Below, one piece after another: positions 42,296-54,420 of a stretch of 64,000 bases of DNA; positions within the stretch are counted from its first letter, which is position 1, and each line of letters starts with the position of its first letter. Source of the DNA: Cyprinodon diabolis (lineage: Eukaryota; Chordata; Actinopteri; Cyprinodontiformes; Cyprinodontidae); the NCBI GenBank assembly GCA_030533445.1, contig CM060081.1:4103815-4167814 (forward strand), in the 5' to 3' direction. Made by a program: the position numbers and the translations under genes. The notes below the pieces were generated by a model. That model was not told the origin of the DNA, did not search any database, and saw only the letters and a program-made list of their open reading frames with translations.

Positions 42296-44824
42296 CTTGG
42301 GGGCATTTTGCAGACGCGTAACGTGGACCCTGTGGCGTGTCAAATATAAACTAGGCGTAACTCAGCTGAAGGTTGAAGCTGATCTCATTTCCAAATTCAT
42401 GAAGCTTTCTCTTTTTTAAATGTTGCTGTCCTACTCAAGAGTTTGTTAAATTTCTAAGATAAGCTATGAAAAGTTCAAATCTGGCACTTTGTTTAGTTCC
42501 TGAACTGTTTTTTATCATTTGGTGATTAGGAGGATTATTCTCATATGAAGAAGTTAGAAATGTATAAATTAAAGTTAAGGAGGTGAAAATCACGCTGAAG
42601 TGATATGAAGTGTGATATGAGAAGTTCTCCATCCGGGTTGATTGAAGCCATGAGATGAAAACTACATGTAATTCAGCTACAGTAACCAGGAGCCATAATG
42701 TTGATTATGTACAGTAAGCTGTTAACAGCAGACTAGTTGGATACAGTTTAACGTGACAGAAGGGTTTTCTGTGTGTCTCACCAGCGACCATCTGCTCAGG
42801 ACCTTTAAAGCTTTCGTCTGCTTCATTTTGCTTTAGAACTGTTTTCCTATCCGTCGGGAATGAAGTTGTAGCATTTGGAGCGTTTCTTTCCGATGCGCTT
42901 TAAGGAACGTTCGCTCAGATTGGCACACAAAATCAAAAAAATAACGTCTCTACTGCCTATGTTCTACACAATCAAGGTTAAACGTACACTGAAATGAGGC
43001 GAGTTGTTATTTGCACTTGAAATGATGAGGCCAAAAAATCGAAGGGTACTCGGAGGTGGAAGGCACGGAGGCGGGAAGTCGTACAGTACCCAGGATTTCC
43101 CCGTATTTGACCAAAAACTTCCCATTGGAGGCGGCACAGCAGCTTTTCTTTGTCCTTTTTCCCGCTTTACTGTAGTGTGTTTCATTAAAGGGATTTGTTA
43201 AAGCAGATCCACAGCAGACATCTATTTTCATACGACCTTTCCTGTACTCGGCTTCCATTTAAACGCACATACACGGCTTCAGTGTATTCAGCAACGTTTG
43301 TACAGATCTGGTTCCCCTGAAGGATCTTTGCACAACAACAAGGACTTGACCTCATTCAGAGTCCTGCGATCTTGAATCTGGCCTTGCAATAACTTTTTTA
43401 GATTTAAAACCGCAGTGGAAATACAAACAATTCAGGTTTTTAATGTGTTTTTTTTTCCTCTACAAATCTTTAGCAACACCTCCGACTTGTTTGATTAAAA
43501 AAAAAAACAAGTCCTGGTAACGACTTGCAGGTGCTAAGGTCCTTCTTTTTTCAGGGATGTATTGACCAGACTATTAACCAATGCCGTCATTTCTGGGTTT
43601 ATTCTGCCTCTGCGTATTTTCTGTTCGTAACCAGCCCATCAGCCTTTTACACTCCTGCTGTTCTTAACGCCTGAGTAAACTTTGCATTGAGCTAAGCTTA
43701 CCGATATTATCTGTATCTATTTTTATTTTTCATTTTCAGAATTAATAAGTTTGCAACAGAACTGAAGGATTAGCAATGCACATGTTTTTACCGCCGAATG
43801 TTAAAATGTGAAAATCACCTGCAGGTGAATTTAAAGTTTTCTGAAGATTTATTTTTTAGCATAAAAAAAAATTCTTGTTTTTATTTTTTTACTGATCCAT
43901 CTTGAATTCATTAGTTTTAATTTTGATTTTAAGTCACATTTGCCTTTCATGCTTCAAAAATATTCCTAATCTGAGATTGATGCTGATGAACTATCAATCC
44001 TCAATCAGCTGCAGTTTACTTGGTACAAAGCTTTGTAGAGAATGTTTGTTTATAATCGTATAATTTTTCATGTAGGGCCTGTTTAAAGTGTAACGTGGAA
44101 ACAAAACCAGTGAAACCACTTTTTTATCAAATCAAACTTTTAAGTTTAAAACATAAAATGTTGTAAAGAATTTCTATTTTTGTTTTGTGAGACAGCAGCA
44201 CTGCCACAAAGCCCACTGCTCATCAATTATTAAAGTTTGGCAGCTCACTAAAGCGCCGTTACCAAAGTTTTATTCCCTGTGGTTGTTCTGAAGAATGCAA
44301 TCTGCGTCGGCCTCGATTACTGTGGTTGAACAAATGATTTGTTGAAGAAACTTGGTGCTTTTTAGAAGCTGCCAATGTGGTAAATCCATCCTAAAATGAA
44401 CCATATCAGCTGTGGGTGCTTTTTTTTTTTATTAAACTGCATGTCGACAAACATTTTTATTCCGTCACTTTTTAAGGGGCATAATATCGGATTGAATTCC
44501 CATTTTGTACGAGAAAAGAACATATCTGTGGAAATCAGAACCTGATTCAGTGTTTGGGTTTCCTGAACGCGACCTCTGACCCTGAATCTCCATCTCATTA
44601 ACATAACGGATGTCTTTCCTGCATTTCTCCGTATACCAGCCCTTACTCTGTGAGAATGTACATGAGGGGATGTTTTCTTTTTATTCCTGGCAATGGAGGG
44701 GGGGAAAGAAAAAAAACATCTAAATAATTTGAATGGTTTCATTTTATATTTTTATTTGTATTGCCAACCTGTAAGCTAAACAAATGTGAGCTGGTTTTAC
44801 AGAACTGTAACTTTTTTTTTTCCT

Positions 44825-44830
44825 AATAAA
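44825..44830 (+). terminator. slc6a6: Distal poly(A) signal candidate
   Basis: AATAAA followed within 40 nt by the GT-rich stretch GTGGAGTTTTGTCTGCCTGG, a typical cleavage-site layout. Confidence 0.5.
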
Positions 44831-44984
44831 AAATTTGTCTTCAGAAGATGAATGTGGAGTTTTGTCTGCCTGGTTCAATATCTTATGCTTACCCTAAAAA
44901 TAGTTTTATGTTCAGTCTTTGCATCACAGCATGATGACAAGTATTTCCCTTAAACCTCTATGTCGAAGGTCAGAGGCCAACAGG

Positions 44985-45415
44985 GGGTCCGCGACCCCTA
45001 GGGGGGCCCAAAGAGGTACTACATGGGGGTCGGAAAGCTTTGGTTGATTAGACTTTTTTTTTTTTATTATTATATTTCCCCCTGTAATCTTTTTCACTAA
45101 TTAAAATGTCTTTAAATCCACATTAACATGAATTCAACACACTGCAGTAAACAGATAAATGGAGGCAGATGTCTTTCAGTCATCAATGCAAACATTCTGG
45201 GCACAGTTTCATTCACATCACCTGTCCCATCAGGAATCAGAAATACTTTTAATAATCCCAGGGTGAAATTACTTTTGTTACATTACTCCATCTGTAATAG
45301 AGTGACTATAGGACCAGTTAGATATATCACAAATTCATACCATATATATATATATAATTAGGGGGTCCCTGCTCTATCTCGCCACCAGTTTGGGGGTCTT
45401 TGGCCTGGAAAACAT
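44985..45415. repeat. Possible DNA-element remnant
   Basis: Opens with AGGCCAACAGGGGGTCCGCG and closes with TTGGGGGTCTTTGGCCTGG, whose inverse (CCAGGCCAAAGACCCCC) resembles the opening. No target duplication seen. Confidence 0.35.
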
Positions 45416-47081
45416 TAAAGACACTTGATTTATGTGACTTTTACCATATAAAAACAGAACCCTGCCGTCCATCACACCCAATCCGTACAGGGAACAGGAT
45501 CCGTACCATCAACTCATGATTACAGCACTGTTGAATCCATTCATTTATCACTGAAGAGATGAATGTATAACTGCGCTCAATACCTAAAGTCTCATGAAGT
45601 CCTAACGTGTTTGAGAGAATGAAAACTTAGTCATTTCTATTTAACGAGTCACCTTAGAGCAGAGGAATATGATGGTGTTCTGTCAGGTCAGCCTACCCCG
45701 TCAGACCATAGTCAATACCAGGGCTTTCAACTCTCACCCATTGGGAGTGAGACTCGCCCATCTCAGTGTGCTCATACACTCACTCTATATTCCAAATTTG
45801 TTACACACAAAAATGACATTAAAACTCAACTCGATTCCACTTATGTATAAAATACCATGGTGATCAAAATCCAGTCTGAGTTTTTAATACAACCTTAGTG
45901 CTAACATAGAGGAGGACATGCCAGGTTCATATCCAGTCCATATTCCCACCTATTCAATGTGTTAGATGTTGGAAAAAAAGAGTTATGAGGTATTTCATTT
46001 AAATGTTTATCTTATCTCATCTGGACTAGGATAATTCTCTTTATAAATTATTAAAGATTTTAAGCAATCTAGTACTTGAGTAAATATGAATAACAGATAC
46101 GGCACCAAGCTTAAATTATTGATGTGGGGACTGGGTGTAGGATCACATCCAATAGTTTGTTTTCTCTTTACCTGGTGCTTTTTTTAGTCCATGTTTTGCT
46201 CACAAGTTAAATAGTTATTGCTCAGTCTAGTTTAATAATCTCCCATTTGCATTAGGAGTAATTAAACCAACACAAATATTTAAATTCTTAAAGCTTTCAG
46301 GTTTGCCTCTCAAACCTATGGAAGCTCCACAAAAAGAAAAAGAAGGATTGCATTTTATTTTTCACAAGATCCGCCGCCCAAGAAAAGACCAATTACATGC
46401 AGACAGGATGTGCCGAACAACTAATTTATTCTGAATTCATAGAGGAGAAACCTCTATGAATTCTTCTATTATGACTTATATTGATTTATCTTTATTTTGG
46501 TCCATTGAATGTTTAAAAACTTAATTTCCAGCACACCTTCCAAACTGAAACTTCCAGAGAAGTGCCGTCTCCTGTCATAGTGAGTTTTTATCAAATCTAC
46601 AGCCTCCTAGAAGGTCTGAATTGTTTAGCTGTTTTCTCAATTGTAAGAAAAACTAATAACATAATGAATGAAGCTTTATAACCCTTAGCCTATTACCAAA
46701 TATTCACACACAGTGTAGTTTGCATAGGTTTCTATTGCACTGGTTCCTGTATCAGTTCCAGTAATCCAGTAATAGCTTATTGTATCCCCATTGTTTAATT
46801 TACTTGAACTGCAGGGAATAATTAATGAGCAAAGTTATGAAAATCTTAATTTAAAGTATATTTAAGATGCAAGTATTTTAGCGGGACCCATTCTGCTTTA
46901 CTTCAATTGTCTAAAAATCACCAGAATGTAGAAAATAATGTATATTGTGATAAAAAGGTTCCACATAACTACCAACCACTTATTGTTACTCAGTAACATG
47001 TACTGTTGTAATATGATTCTGCTTGGTACTTGTATATCAACGGGGAAAGGAACTATGAGGAGAGGGGAAGAGATCGAGAAA
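45416..47081. other. Intergenic, AT-rich
   Basis: No gene, RNA gene or clear element recognised. Confidence 0.45.
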
Positions 47082-47089
47082 GTCAAGAG

Positions 47090-47312
47090 CAGGGGTGAGC
47101 GATTCCAGTTCCTGAGGGAAGGTATCCTGCAACTTTTCGATGTGCCTTTGGTTAAACACACCTGAATTAAGTAATTAGATCATTAAGAGGACTCTGGAGG
47201 AACTGACTGCATAAGGAGGTAACTCAGCCATTTGACTGGGGTGTGTTGGACCAAGAGTGGATCTAAAAGTTGCAGGATACCGGCCCCCAGGAACTAGAAT
47301 TGCCTGCCCCTG
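47090..47312. mobile_element. 223-bp hAT-like miniature element
   Basis: Long imperfect terminal inverted repeats: CAGGGGTGAGCGATTCCAGT at the left and the inverse of the right end, CAGGGGCAGGCAATTCTAGT. The match extends inward through a TATCCTGCAACTTTT block. Flanked by a perfect 8-bp direct repeat GTCAAGAG (47082-47089 and 47313-47320). No coding capacity. Confidence 0.95.
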
Positions 47313-47320
47313 GTCAAGAG

Positions 47321-47965
47321 GGAAGAGAGAGGTTAGACAAGAAAAAATAAAGCAAACAAAACATAATCGAAACAGTAAAATAAACATAGCAGAAAAAGTA
47401 TAGTAACTCCTAGAAGTCTTCTTCCACACCTGTATGAGAGGAGAGGAACAGAACAACAGGCAACCAAAGTAAACATAAAAAAAGCTTAAAGAGCAGCGGG
47501 TATCCCTTAGACATCCATGTGTGTGGAACTCAGAACCTGTGGTGATTCCACAATAATAATTACTCAGGGAGGTATATATATGTTGCTGCAGCTAAGCATT
47601 TAGTATTAGTGTGTATCTGTGAATACCTGGTAACAAACTCCTTTGGTATGTATTAATGAGACCGTTTGTCTATAAAGGATTTGCAAAGCTTTTTCAGAAG
47701 GAAAATATGCTCAATAGCGGGTGTGGGCGGCCCCAGACTCGCACTACAGGGCCCAGGACATCAAAAGGCAATCCTGGCCCCAGATATCCAGAGGAACCCC
47801 AGATCACTGGGACACAAGGAGGGTAGACATAGGGATGACCACACCTAAAAGAGAAGGGCAGATGAGAGCACCTGGGGCCAAACCCCAAAAGTGGCCCAGT
47901 CCCTGAGGGGCCTGACCCCAGAGGCCATGGTTTCAAGGTCCCAGGGTTCCGTAGCAATGAGCCCA
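47321..47965 (+). repeat. Inverted-repeat partner 1, unclassified repeat
   Basis: Matches the reverse complement of about 52800-53410: the TATTGAGCATA-type block with GGTGTGGGCGGC near 47720, the GGTATATATATGTTGCTGCAGC block near 47570 and the CTTCCACACCTG block near 47420. Contains the long G+C-rich GGCCCAGTCCCTGAGG part. Not a gene. Confidence 0.7.
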
Positions 47966-48059
47966 TGAGCTCCGCCGGCAGCCAGACACACCCAACATTG
48001 CCGTGAATGAGAGCCCAGTATAAACTATAAACAAGGGTGTTGATGGCAGCAGCACTGCT

Positions 48060-48240
48060 GATATTTCAGCTGGAGTCACAGCCAAACAGGAAGAGACCAG
48101 ATGAAGCTACTATGAGAAAAAGCAGAGAGAGCAGAACGGTAGAGATTGAACTAAGAGATTCTGCAGAGTGGGAGAATAGAGATAGAATATAGATAGGATC
48201 GGACAAAAGAAGCTGCCTGCAAATGAACCGCAAAGACAAA
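48060..48240 (-). repeat. LINE 3' UTR fragment (reverse orientation)
   Basis: GGAGTCACAGCCAAACAGG, GATTCTGCAGAGT and related blocks match the reverse complement of about 8080-8240 in the LINE at 7407-8775. Confidence 0.65.
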
Positions 48241-48317
48241 TATCTCTCCAATATTTCAGAAGGTGGAAAAAGATTTGAAGAAAGTTTAGTACTAATCTAA
48301 ATAAAGTAAATGACTAA

Positions 48318-48420
48318 GAGAGACTGGCGACCTGTCCCATAGACTTTTCACTTTTCACTTTGCACTGGCCCCATTGCAACCCTGACAAGGATGAATGGAT
48401 AAAGTAAGTGAGACAAACTG
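48318..48420 (+). repeat. Common fish dispersed repeat fragment
   Basis: AGACTGGCGACCTGTCC and CCCTGACAAGGATGAATGGA, the other end of the family seen reversed at 13683-13885. Confidence 0.5.
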
Positions 48421-49525
48421 ATGTAACTTATTGAAAACTGAAGTCAGATTGATAAGTATGTGATACAGAAAGGTACTAAGCCTGTCTTTGTTCCCCAACA
48501 GCTAAGCCTTTGTTATTACATCAAAGCTGAATAATCAAATAAGCAACCTTCTTGGCAGCAGGCTGGGTGAGAAGTTTTCTTCCCACCTCAATGGTTACAT
48601 TTTAGCCATAACTAAGAACTTCCACTTGACTTTACACTGTCAGATTAACAATGGGATGAATCCAGCCTGTAACGGGGGAACGGGTCTGAACCAAAATATA
48701 TATTTTGTTCTATAATAGACGAAATACCAAAGGGAGTATAAAAAAAAAGCCTCCCTGGACTCTTAACAGAAATGTGCTGAACAGCAGCTCTGAAGTCGCT
48801 GCACTACATCTGATTTCCAGTGGGGTAAAAAATACCGGATGGTAACAATCCTTTCTCAGACTAATTTTCTTTCTAAAGCACCAGCAGCATTTTATTTTTT
48901 GTATTTTAGAAGTTCGGCTGAATTTTTCCTCAAGTCAGAAGTCCTTGATTCTTGTCTTAATTGCTTAGTCAGTTTTCTCCACATAGAGCCGTGACTGTTC
49001 CTACCCAACAACCGCTTGTTTGTTGTTGAACCCACTCTGTGGCGGTGCCGGGGGGGAAAGGGGGGAGTACACGCTAACCCCACCTTTGATTGGCTGCCAG
49101 CTCTAGAAATAGAAATTCTCTCCTGAGAATTTCCCTCTTTGTTTTTGTCCTCCTTAAAATCAGTTTGTTGGCCAACACACAGAGCCAAAGGGATTGGGTT
49201 GTTTATTATTTTTTTCCAAACGAGCGGTTGTGTTATTTCAGTCTTTGTCATGAGGGTCAAAAAAAGAAAGACGAGAAGAAGCGTGCAAATGAATAGCATT
49301 TTTTTTGGTGTGTGTGAATCTATTCAGCAGAAAGCATTGAGTTTCTACAGGTATATCAGTGTGGATGGGGATCTTTCCAACCAACAAGTGGAAAGAAGGA
49401 AGAGTTTTTAAGGTTAACCAATAATAAATACATTTTTCTTTGATATTTTTGTATTTTAGATTGAAAATAGGTTTGAATAAGAAATGTCTTTATTAGGAAA
49501 TTTCAGGTCACGGTGTCAAAAACAA
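48421..49525. other. Intergenic stretch
   Basis: No conserved coding segment or recognised element. Confidence 0.45.
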
Positions 49526-49990
49526 TTCAATTTATTTCTATAGTGCCAATTCACAACACATGTCATCTCAGGGCACTTTACAGTTCACCAGATCATCCAG
49601 TCAGATTGATTCAAAGTTTTCTATATAAGGAAAACCAGTTGATTGCATCAAATCATTGATTTGAAGGCAATCCCTCACACTAAGCATGCTTGTAGCGACA
49701 GTGGAGAGGAAAAACTCCCTTTTAACTAGAAGAAACCTCCTGCAGAACCAGGCTCAGTGTGAGCGGCCATCTGCTGAGGGGTTCAACAAAACAGACGCAG
49801 AGATACAGAAAGAAAGAAGCAGATTTACAAAAGGCAACTGTAAACCAGCTGAACAGACGGCCCCGTCCAGGAATCACTCAGCCAGGCAGACGAGCTCCGA
49901 GCCAGCTCCCATGTCAGAGGATGAAGAGAGCACATCCAGTTAGTCACAGTCAGAGAAACAGGACTACACTGAAAAACAGGCCGATCGCCT
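49526..49990 (-). repeat. LINE 3' end fragment (reverse orientation)
   Basis: Starts AATTCAATTTATTTCTATAG and carries the CAATCCCTCACACTAAGCAT and GAAACCTCCTGCAGAACCAG blocks of the family. Confidence 0.75.
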
Positions 49991-50985
49991 CCCCAAGGGA
50001 ATGGGTTAAATGCAGAAAATTAATTTCGTTGCTCTGTACTTGTGACAGTGGAATGACAATAAAGTTTAATTATATTCTAATTTAACATGAAAATTATGAA
50101 ACTTAAGTCACACTTTAACCCTTAATCTGCTGTTTCCTGTAAACTAACCTGATCTCTGAATAGCTCAACGTACTCGCAGAGGGCAAGAAGTACGGCACAG
50201 TAAAATTCAGTGGGGGGTCTAGACAATTATACGGGTGAGGGCAAAGGAGGCTCAATATGTCCAGGCAAAGCTAGACGTCCTCATAGAAATATGCAATTAA
50301 CCTCCTATATGTACAGTTCTGCTTGTAAGTTTACATACCCTTCCATTAAAGAAAATTATAAATTCACACTAGTAATTCAAATAACAAAAAACTTAGAGAA
50401 CAAATAATACATAGAAATTTGCTAAATTACCATTTTGTGAAATAAAATTAGAAATTTTGAAAAAATAGGTCTAAAAAAAACCCCAGACACATGAAAGCAC
50501 CGTGCTGATTGTAGTTCATACATTTTTCTTACAGTTATTATCAATGTTCTAAAAAAAAATTGTTTGTTAAATAAGGGCACTTAGCTCCCATACAGAAGGG
50601 TTGAAATTCTGGATTTACCAGCATATTTTTTTCTGTTAGGCACAATTCTTGCTTTGAATGGGCTTTAAAAACATATCTGACTTTCAGATAAGGCTCTACT
50701 TTTGGAACTGGCTATACGTCCTTGAGAGCTACCATTCTGAAACTGTTGAACACAGCTGTGCTCCAGTCTCACCAATAAAATGGCTAAAATTCCTAACCTG
50801 AGTCATTCAGCTCAGCAGACACCTGGCAATGAACATTCAGCTTGGGTGTATCAAAGATAGGATTCGGTCACCCCTGTTTTAATCCCCGGGCTGGTGATCT
50901 CTTCCTGGGCCTTTGGGGGTATGTTCCTTGTAAGGTGATTGGCCCCTAGCCCCATGAGGATAGTGTATGTATGAGAATTGTAAGA
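49991..50985. other. Intergenic, AT-rich
   Basis: No gene or clear element recognised. Confidence 0.4.
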
Positions 50986-50990
50986 ATATA

Positions 50991-52559
50991 CACTACTCAC
51001 AAAATTAAAGGAACACTTTGTAATCAGAGTATAGCATCAAGTTAATTAAACTTCTGCGATATTGATTTGGTCAGGTAAGTAGCAGAGGGGGTTGTTAATC
51101 AGTTTCAGCTGCTTTGGTATTAATGGAATTAACAACAGGTGCCCTAGAGGGGCAACAACGAGACAATTATCAAAACAGGAATGGTTTTACAGGTGGAGGC
51201 CACTGACATTTTTCCCCTCCTCATCTTTTCTGACTTTTCACTTTTTGACTGACTTTTTCTTTTCACCAATTTTGCATTTGGCTAGGGTCACTGTCACTAC
51301 TGTTAGCATGAGGCGCTACCCGGACCCTACAGAGGTTGCACAGGCAGTCCAACTCCTCCTGAACGACACATCAATACGTGCCATTGCCAAAAGGTTTGCT
51401 GTGTCTCCCAGCACAATCTCAAGAGCACGGAGGAGATTCCAGGAGACAGGCAGTTACTCCAGGAGAGCTGCACAGGGCCGTAGAAGGTCTACAACCCATC
51501 AGCAGGACCGGTATCTGCTCCTTTGTGCAAGGAGGAGCACTGCCAGAGCCCTACAAAATGACCTCCAGCAGGCCACTGGTATGAATGTCTCTGACCAAAC
51601 AATCAGAAACAGACTTCACGAGGGTGGCCTGAGGGCCCGACGTCCTCTAGTGGGCCCTGTACTCACTGCCCGGCACCGTGGAGCTCGATTGGCATTTGCC
51701 ACAGAAAACCGGAATTGGGAAGTCCGCCACTGTTGCCCTATGCTTTTCACAGATGAGAGCAGGTTCACCCTGAGCACATGTGACAGAGCCGTGGAGAATG
51801 TTATGCTGCCTGAAACATCATTCAGCATGACCGGTTTGGTGGTGGGTCAGTGATGGTCTGGGGAGGCATATTCATGGAGGGACACACAGACCTATACAGG
51901 CTAGACAACAACACACTGACTGCCATTAGGTATTGGGATGAAATCCTTGTAGCCATTGTCAGAACCTATGCTGGTGCAGTGGGTCCTGGGTACCTCCTGG
52001 TGCACGACAATGACCGGCCTCTTGTGGCGAGGGTATGCAGGCAGTTCCTGGAGGATGAAGGAATTTATACCATTGATTGGCCCCCACGCTCGCCTGACCT
52101 AAATCCGATAGAACACCTCTGGGACATGTTTCCATCAATCCGATGCCACCAGGTTACACCTCAGACTGTCCAGGAGCTCAGTGACGCCCTGGTTCAGATC
52201 TGGGAGGAGATACCCCAGTACGCCATCCGTTGTCTCATTAGGAACATGCCCTGACGTTGTCAGGCATGCATTAACGCACCTGGGGGCCATACAAATTACT
52301 GAATACCATTTTGAGTTGCTGCAATGAAATTTCAGCAAAATGGACTAGCCTGCCATATCATTTTTCCACTGTAATTTTTGGGGTGTCTTTGAATTCAGCC
52401 CTTTGCTGGTTGTTAATTTTCATTTCCATCAAATGATGTGGCATCCTTTTGTCCCTACCACATCACCCATCCATATCAGCATAAATAAACAGCACAATTT
52501 ATTTCCCCATTGAGATCTGTTTGATGTTTTCAAAGTGTTCCTTTATTTTTTGAGCAGTG
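50991..52559 (+). mobile_element. Tc1-like transposon, near full length
   Basis: A 1569-bp element with terminal inverted repeats of about 30 bp (CACTACTCACAAAATTAAAG...; inverse of right end CACTGCTCAAAAAATAAAGG...), both running into GAACACTTTG, and flanked by the TA dinucleotides expected of Tc1/mariner insertion. It holds one transposase gene, now broken. The deleted sister at 4140-5064 shares the ends. Confidence 0.95.
51308..52254 (+). pseudogene. Tc1-like transposase, DD34E, frameshifted
   Basis: The enzyme would cut and paste the element at TA sites. The N-terminal helix-turn-helix ([20 protein letters not shown]) and GRRRST hinge are intact. The catalytic triad is visible: Asp in [10 protein letters not shown], Asp in LVHDNDRPLVARV and Glu in LNPIEHLWD, with exactly 34 residues between the second Asp and the Glu. 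The frame is interrupted between about 51775 and 51850: the first part runs out of frame after a small indel and stops at 51853, and the region in the original frame contains a TGA just before the conserved [15 protein letters not shown] block. It is therefore inactive as it stands. Confidence 0.92.
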
Positions 52560-52561
52560 TA

Positions 52562-53410
52562 TTTAGTGTCTCCTCCTGTGTGCATCTCTGTCGAGTGCTT
52601 GTATATGTACCTATGGGTGGAATTGAGTGAATGTGACTGGTTGAATGTGAATATCTCTTTGTCTACTTGTTGGGTTGGGTGGTTGCCCCCCCACCTACCG
52701 AAACCTTTCAGTATGAAGAGGACTGACTCCACCTTGTTATGCTCACTGCTGATGAAGGATGCCTTTGTCTGCTGACACCCTGACGGTTCTTTAGGTGTGG
52801 GGTTGGGCATTTTTATTCCCATTCCTGGTTGGGGCCTGGGCCAGGCCTGAACCTCCTGAACCTGTGGGGTTCCTGCTAGGGCATTGGGCTCTGGGTGCTC
52901 TCCGCTGCCCTTCTCTGGTGGGTGCTGCCATCTCTGTGTCAGCCTTCTTTGTGTCCCGCTGTTTTTTTTCTATCATGGGTCCCGTAGTGTGAGTCTGGAG
53001 CCGCCCACACCTGCTATTAAGCATATTTTCCCTCTGAAGAAGCTTTGTAAGTCCTTTATACGCAAGCATGCCCACGCATAAATACCACAGGAGTTAAGTT
53101 CCATTAATGCTTAATACTAAGCTGCAGCTACAGATATATACCACCCTAATTAATACAGTGTAATTTCATTATCCTTTAGAAATCCACACACGTGTACTGT
53201 ACATCTAAAGGATGCCCACTGCTCTTGAAGGTAGTTTACTTTGGTTGTCTGCGGGCGTCTTTTTACTGTTGTTTTGCCCAGTTTGATTTCCCTCTCGCCT
53301 CATGCAGGTGTGGAAGCAGAGTTCTAGGACTTACTGTATGTCTTCTGTGTTGTCCATTTTTGCTGTTTTCATATGCTCCTTTCTCTTTCCAGTCTCTATC
53401 TCTTTTCCCC
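52562..53410 (-). repeat. Inverted-repeat partner 2, unclassified repeat
   Basis: From about 52800 to 53410 it is the reverse counterpart of 47321-47965 (GAGCCGCCCACACCTGCTAT, TAAGCTGCAGCTACAGATAT, GCAGGTGTGGAAGCAGAG). The stretch 52562-52800 looks like a continuation of the same repeat beyond the shared part. Confidence 0.65.
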
Positions 53411-53502
53411 CCTTAATTGTTATCCCCCCTCCATTTGCCAATTTTCTTTCCGTCTCCACATGCATTGTGTACAGTTTTATTCCCTGAACAATTTTCAATA
53501 AA

Positions 53503-53507
53503 ATTCT

Positions 53508-53594
<87 letters not shown>
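53503..53594 (+). repeat. AT microsatellite
   Basis: About 90 bp of alternating TA with two early TG interruptions. Confidence 0.95.
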
Positions 53595-53598
<4 letters not shown>

Positions 53599-54048
53599 TA
53601 CAAATAAAATTGTGTTTTTATTCATACAGAAAAAAACAGATTTTATGGTTTTCAAATGAACTCTCACATAGTTTTCAGCTAAATTATCTTTTTGTATGTC
53701 TGTGAGTTAGGTCTAATAAAAATATTAGTCGTAGTCCATAAACTTTGGTTTTTGCCTTGACAGCACTTAATGCATGCGCTGTGCATCTATGTATTTGCAG
53801 CTGGTTTGACATCCTTGGCCACGACACTAAAAGGTCCAAAATGTGCAGCAGTAACATCCCGGATGTATCTGAGCTTAGAGTTAACATCGAAATCAGATCT
53901 GTCATTGTCCTTCTTGGTTACCAGATCCAAAATCAGGGTTAAAGTGTCAGTTTCTTGTTCTGACCCTGATTATAATATTGTCTGCTGCTGTGGTTATTAA
54001 TGTTTCAAAGCTTGAGTGTAATTTTGAAATGCATTTGCCTTTTAAAAT
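53595..54048. other. Intergenic stretch
   Basis: No recognised gene. A 73-codon frame on the minus strand (53684-53905) has no domain I know. Confidence 0.4.
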
Positions 54049-54420
54049 TAATTTAATTGTGTTTATTTATATAGTGCCAATTCACAACACGTCATCTCAA
54101 TGCACTTTACAGTTCAAACAGACCTTACAATCAAATTGATTTAAAGTTTTCTATCTAAGTGAAACATTGACTCATTGACTCAAATGGAATCCTTTACTCT
54201 AACCATGCTTGTAGCAACAGTGGAGAGGAAAAACTCCTTTTTAACAGGCAGAAACTTCCAGTAATAAGTGTAGGCGGCTATCTTCCAAGGCCGATTGGGG
54301 TTCAAGGAGACAGAAGCAGACATAGAAAAAGAAGAAGAGATAAAAAAGGCAACTGTAAACCAGCTCCACAGTCGGTCTCGTCCAGGAAAGACACACCTTG
54401 GCAGACGATCTCGATCTTGA
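54049..54420 (-). repeat. LINE 3' end fragment (reverse orientation)
   Basis: Starts ATTGTGTTTATTTATATAGT; more decayed than the other reversed copies, with ACCATGCTTGTAGCAACAGT and GGCCGATTGGGGTTCAAGGA. Confidence 0.7.

Larger units (their letters stand above)
40744..44845 (+). other. slc6a6: slc6a6 3' UTR (probable)
   Basis: Sequence from the stop codon to about 15 nt past AATAAA at 44825. It is largely free of transposon copies, unlike the flanks, which fits transcribed UTR. TauT mRNAs in other vertebrates also have multi-kilobase 3' UTRs. It contains a 26-bp minisatellite and an ATT microsatellite. A proximal AATAAA at 40868 could give a short form. Confidence 0.5.

Noticed and set aside
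42071..42349. Arginine- and glycine-rich 92-codon frame
   Set aside because: It is a translation of the 26-bp GC-rich minisatellite in the probable 3' UTR.
47694..47966. Proline- and glycine-rich 90-codon frame
   Set aside because: It lies in a dispersed repeat whose inverted partner at 52.8-53.1 kb does not keep the frame.
53684..53905. 73-codon minus-strand frame as a possible small gene
   Set aside because: No recognised domain, no splice context and no conservation that can be judged from the window.
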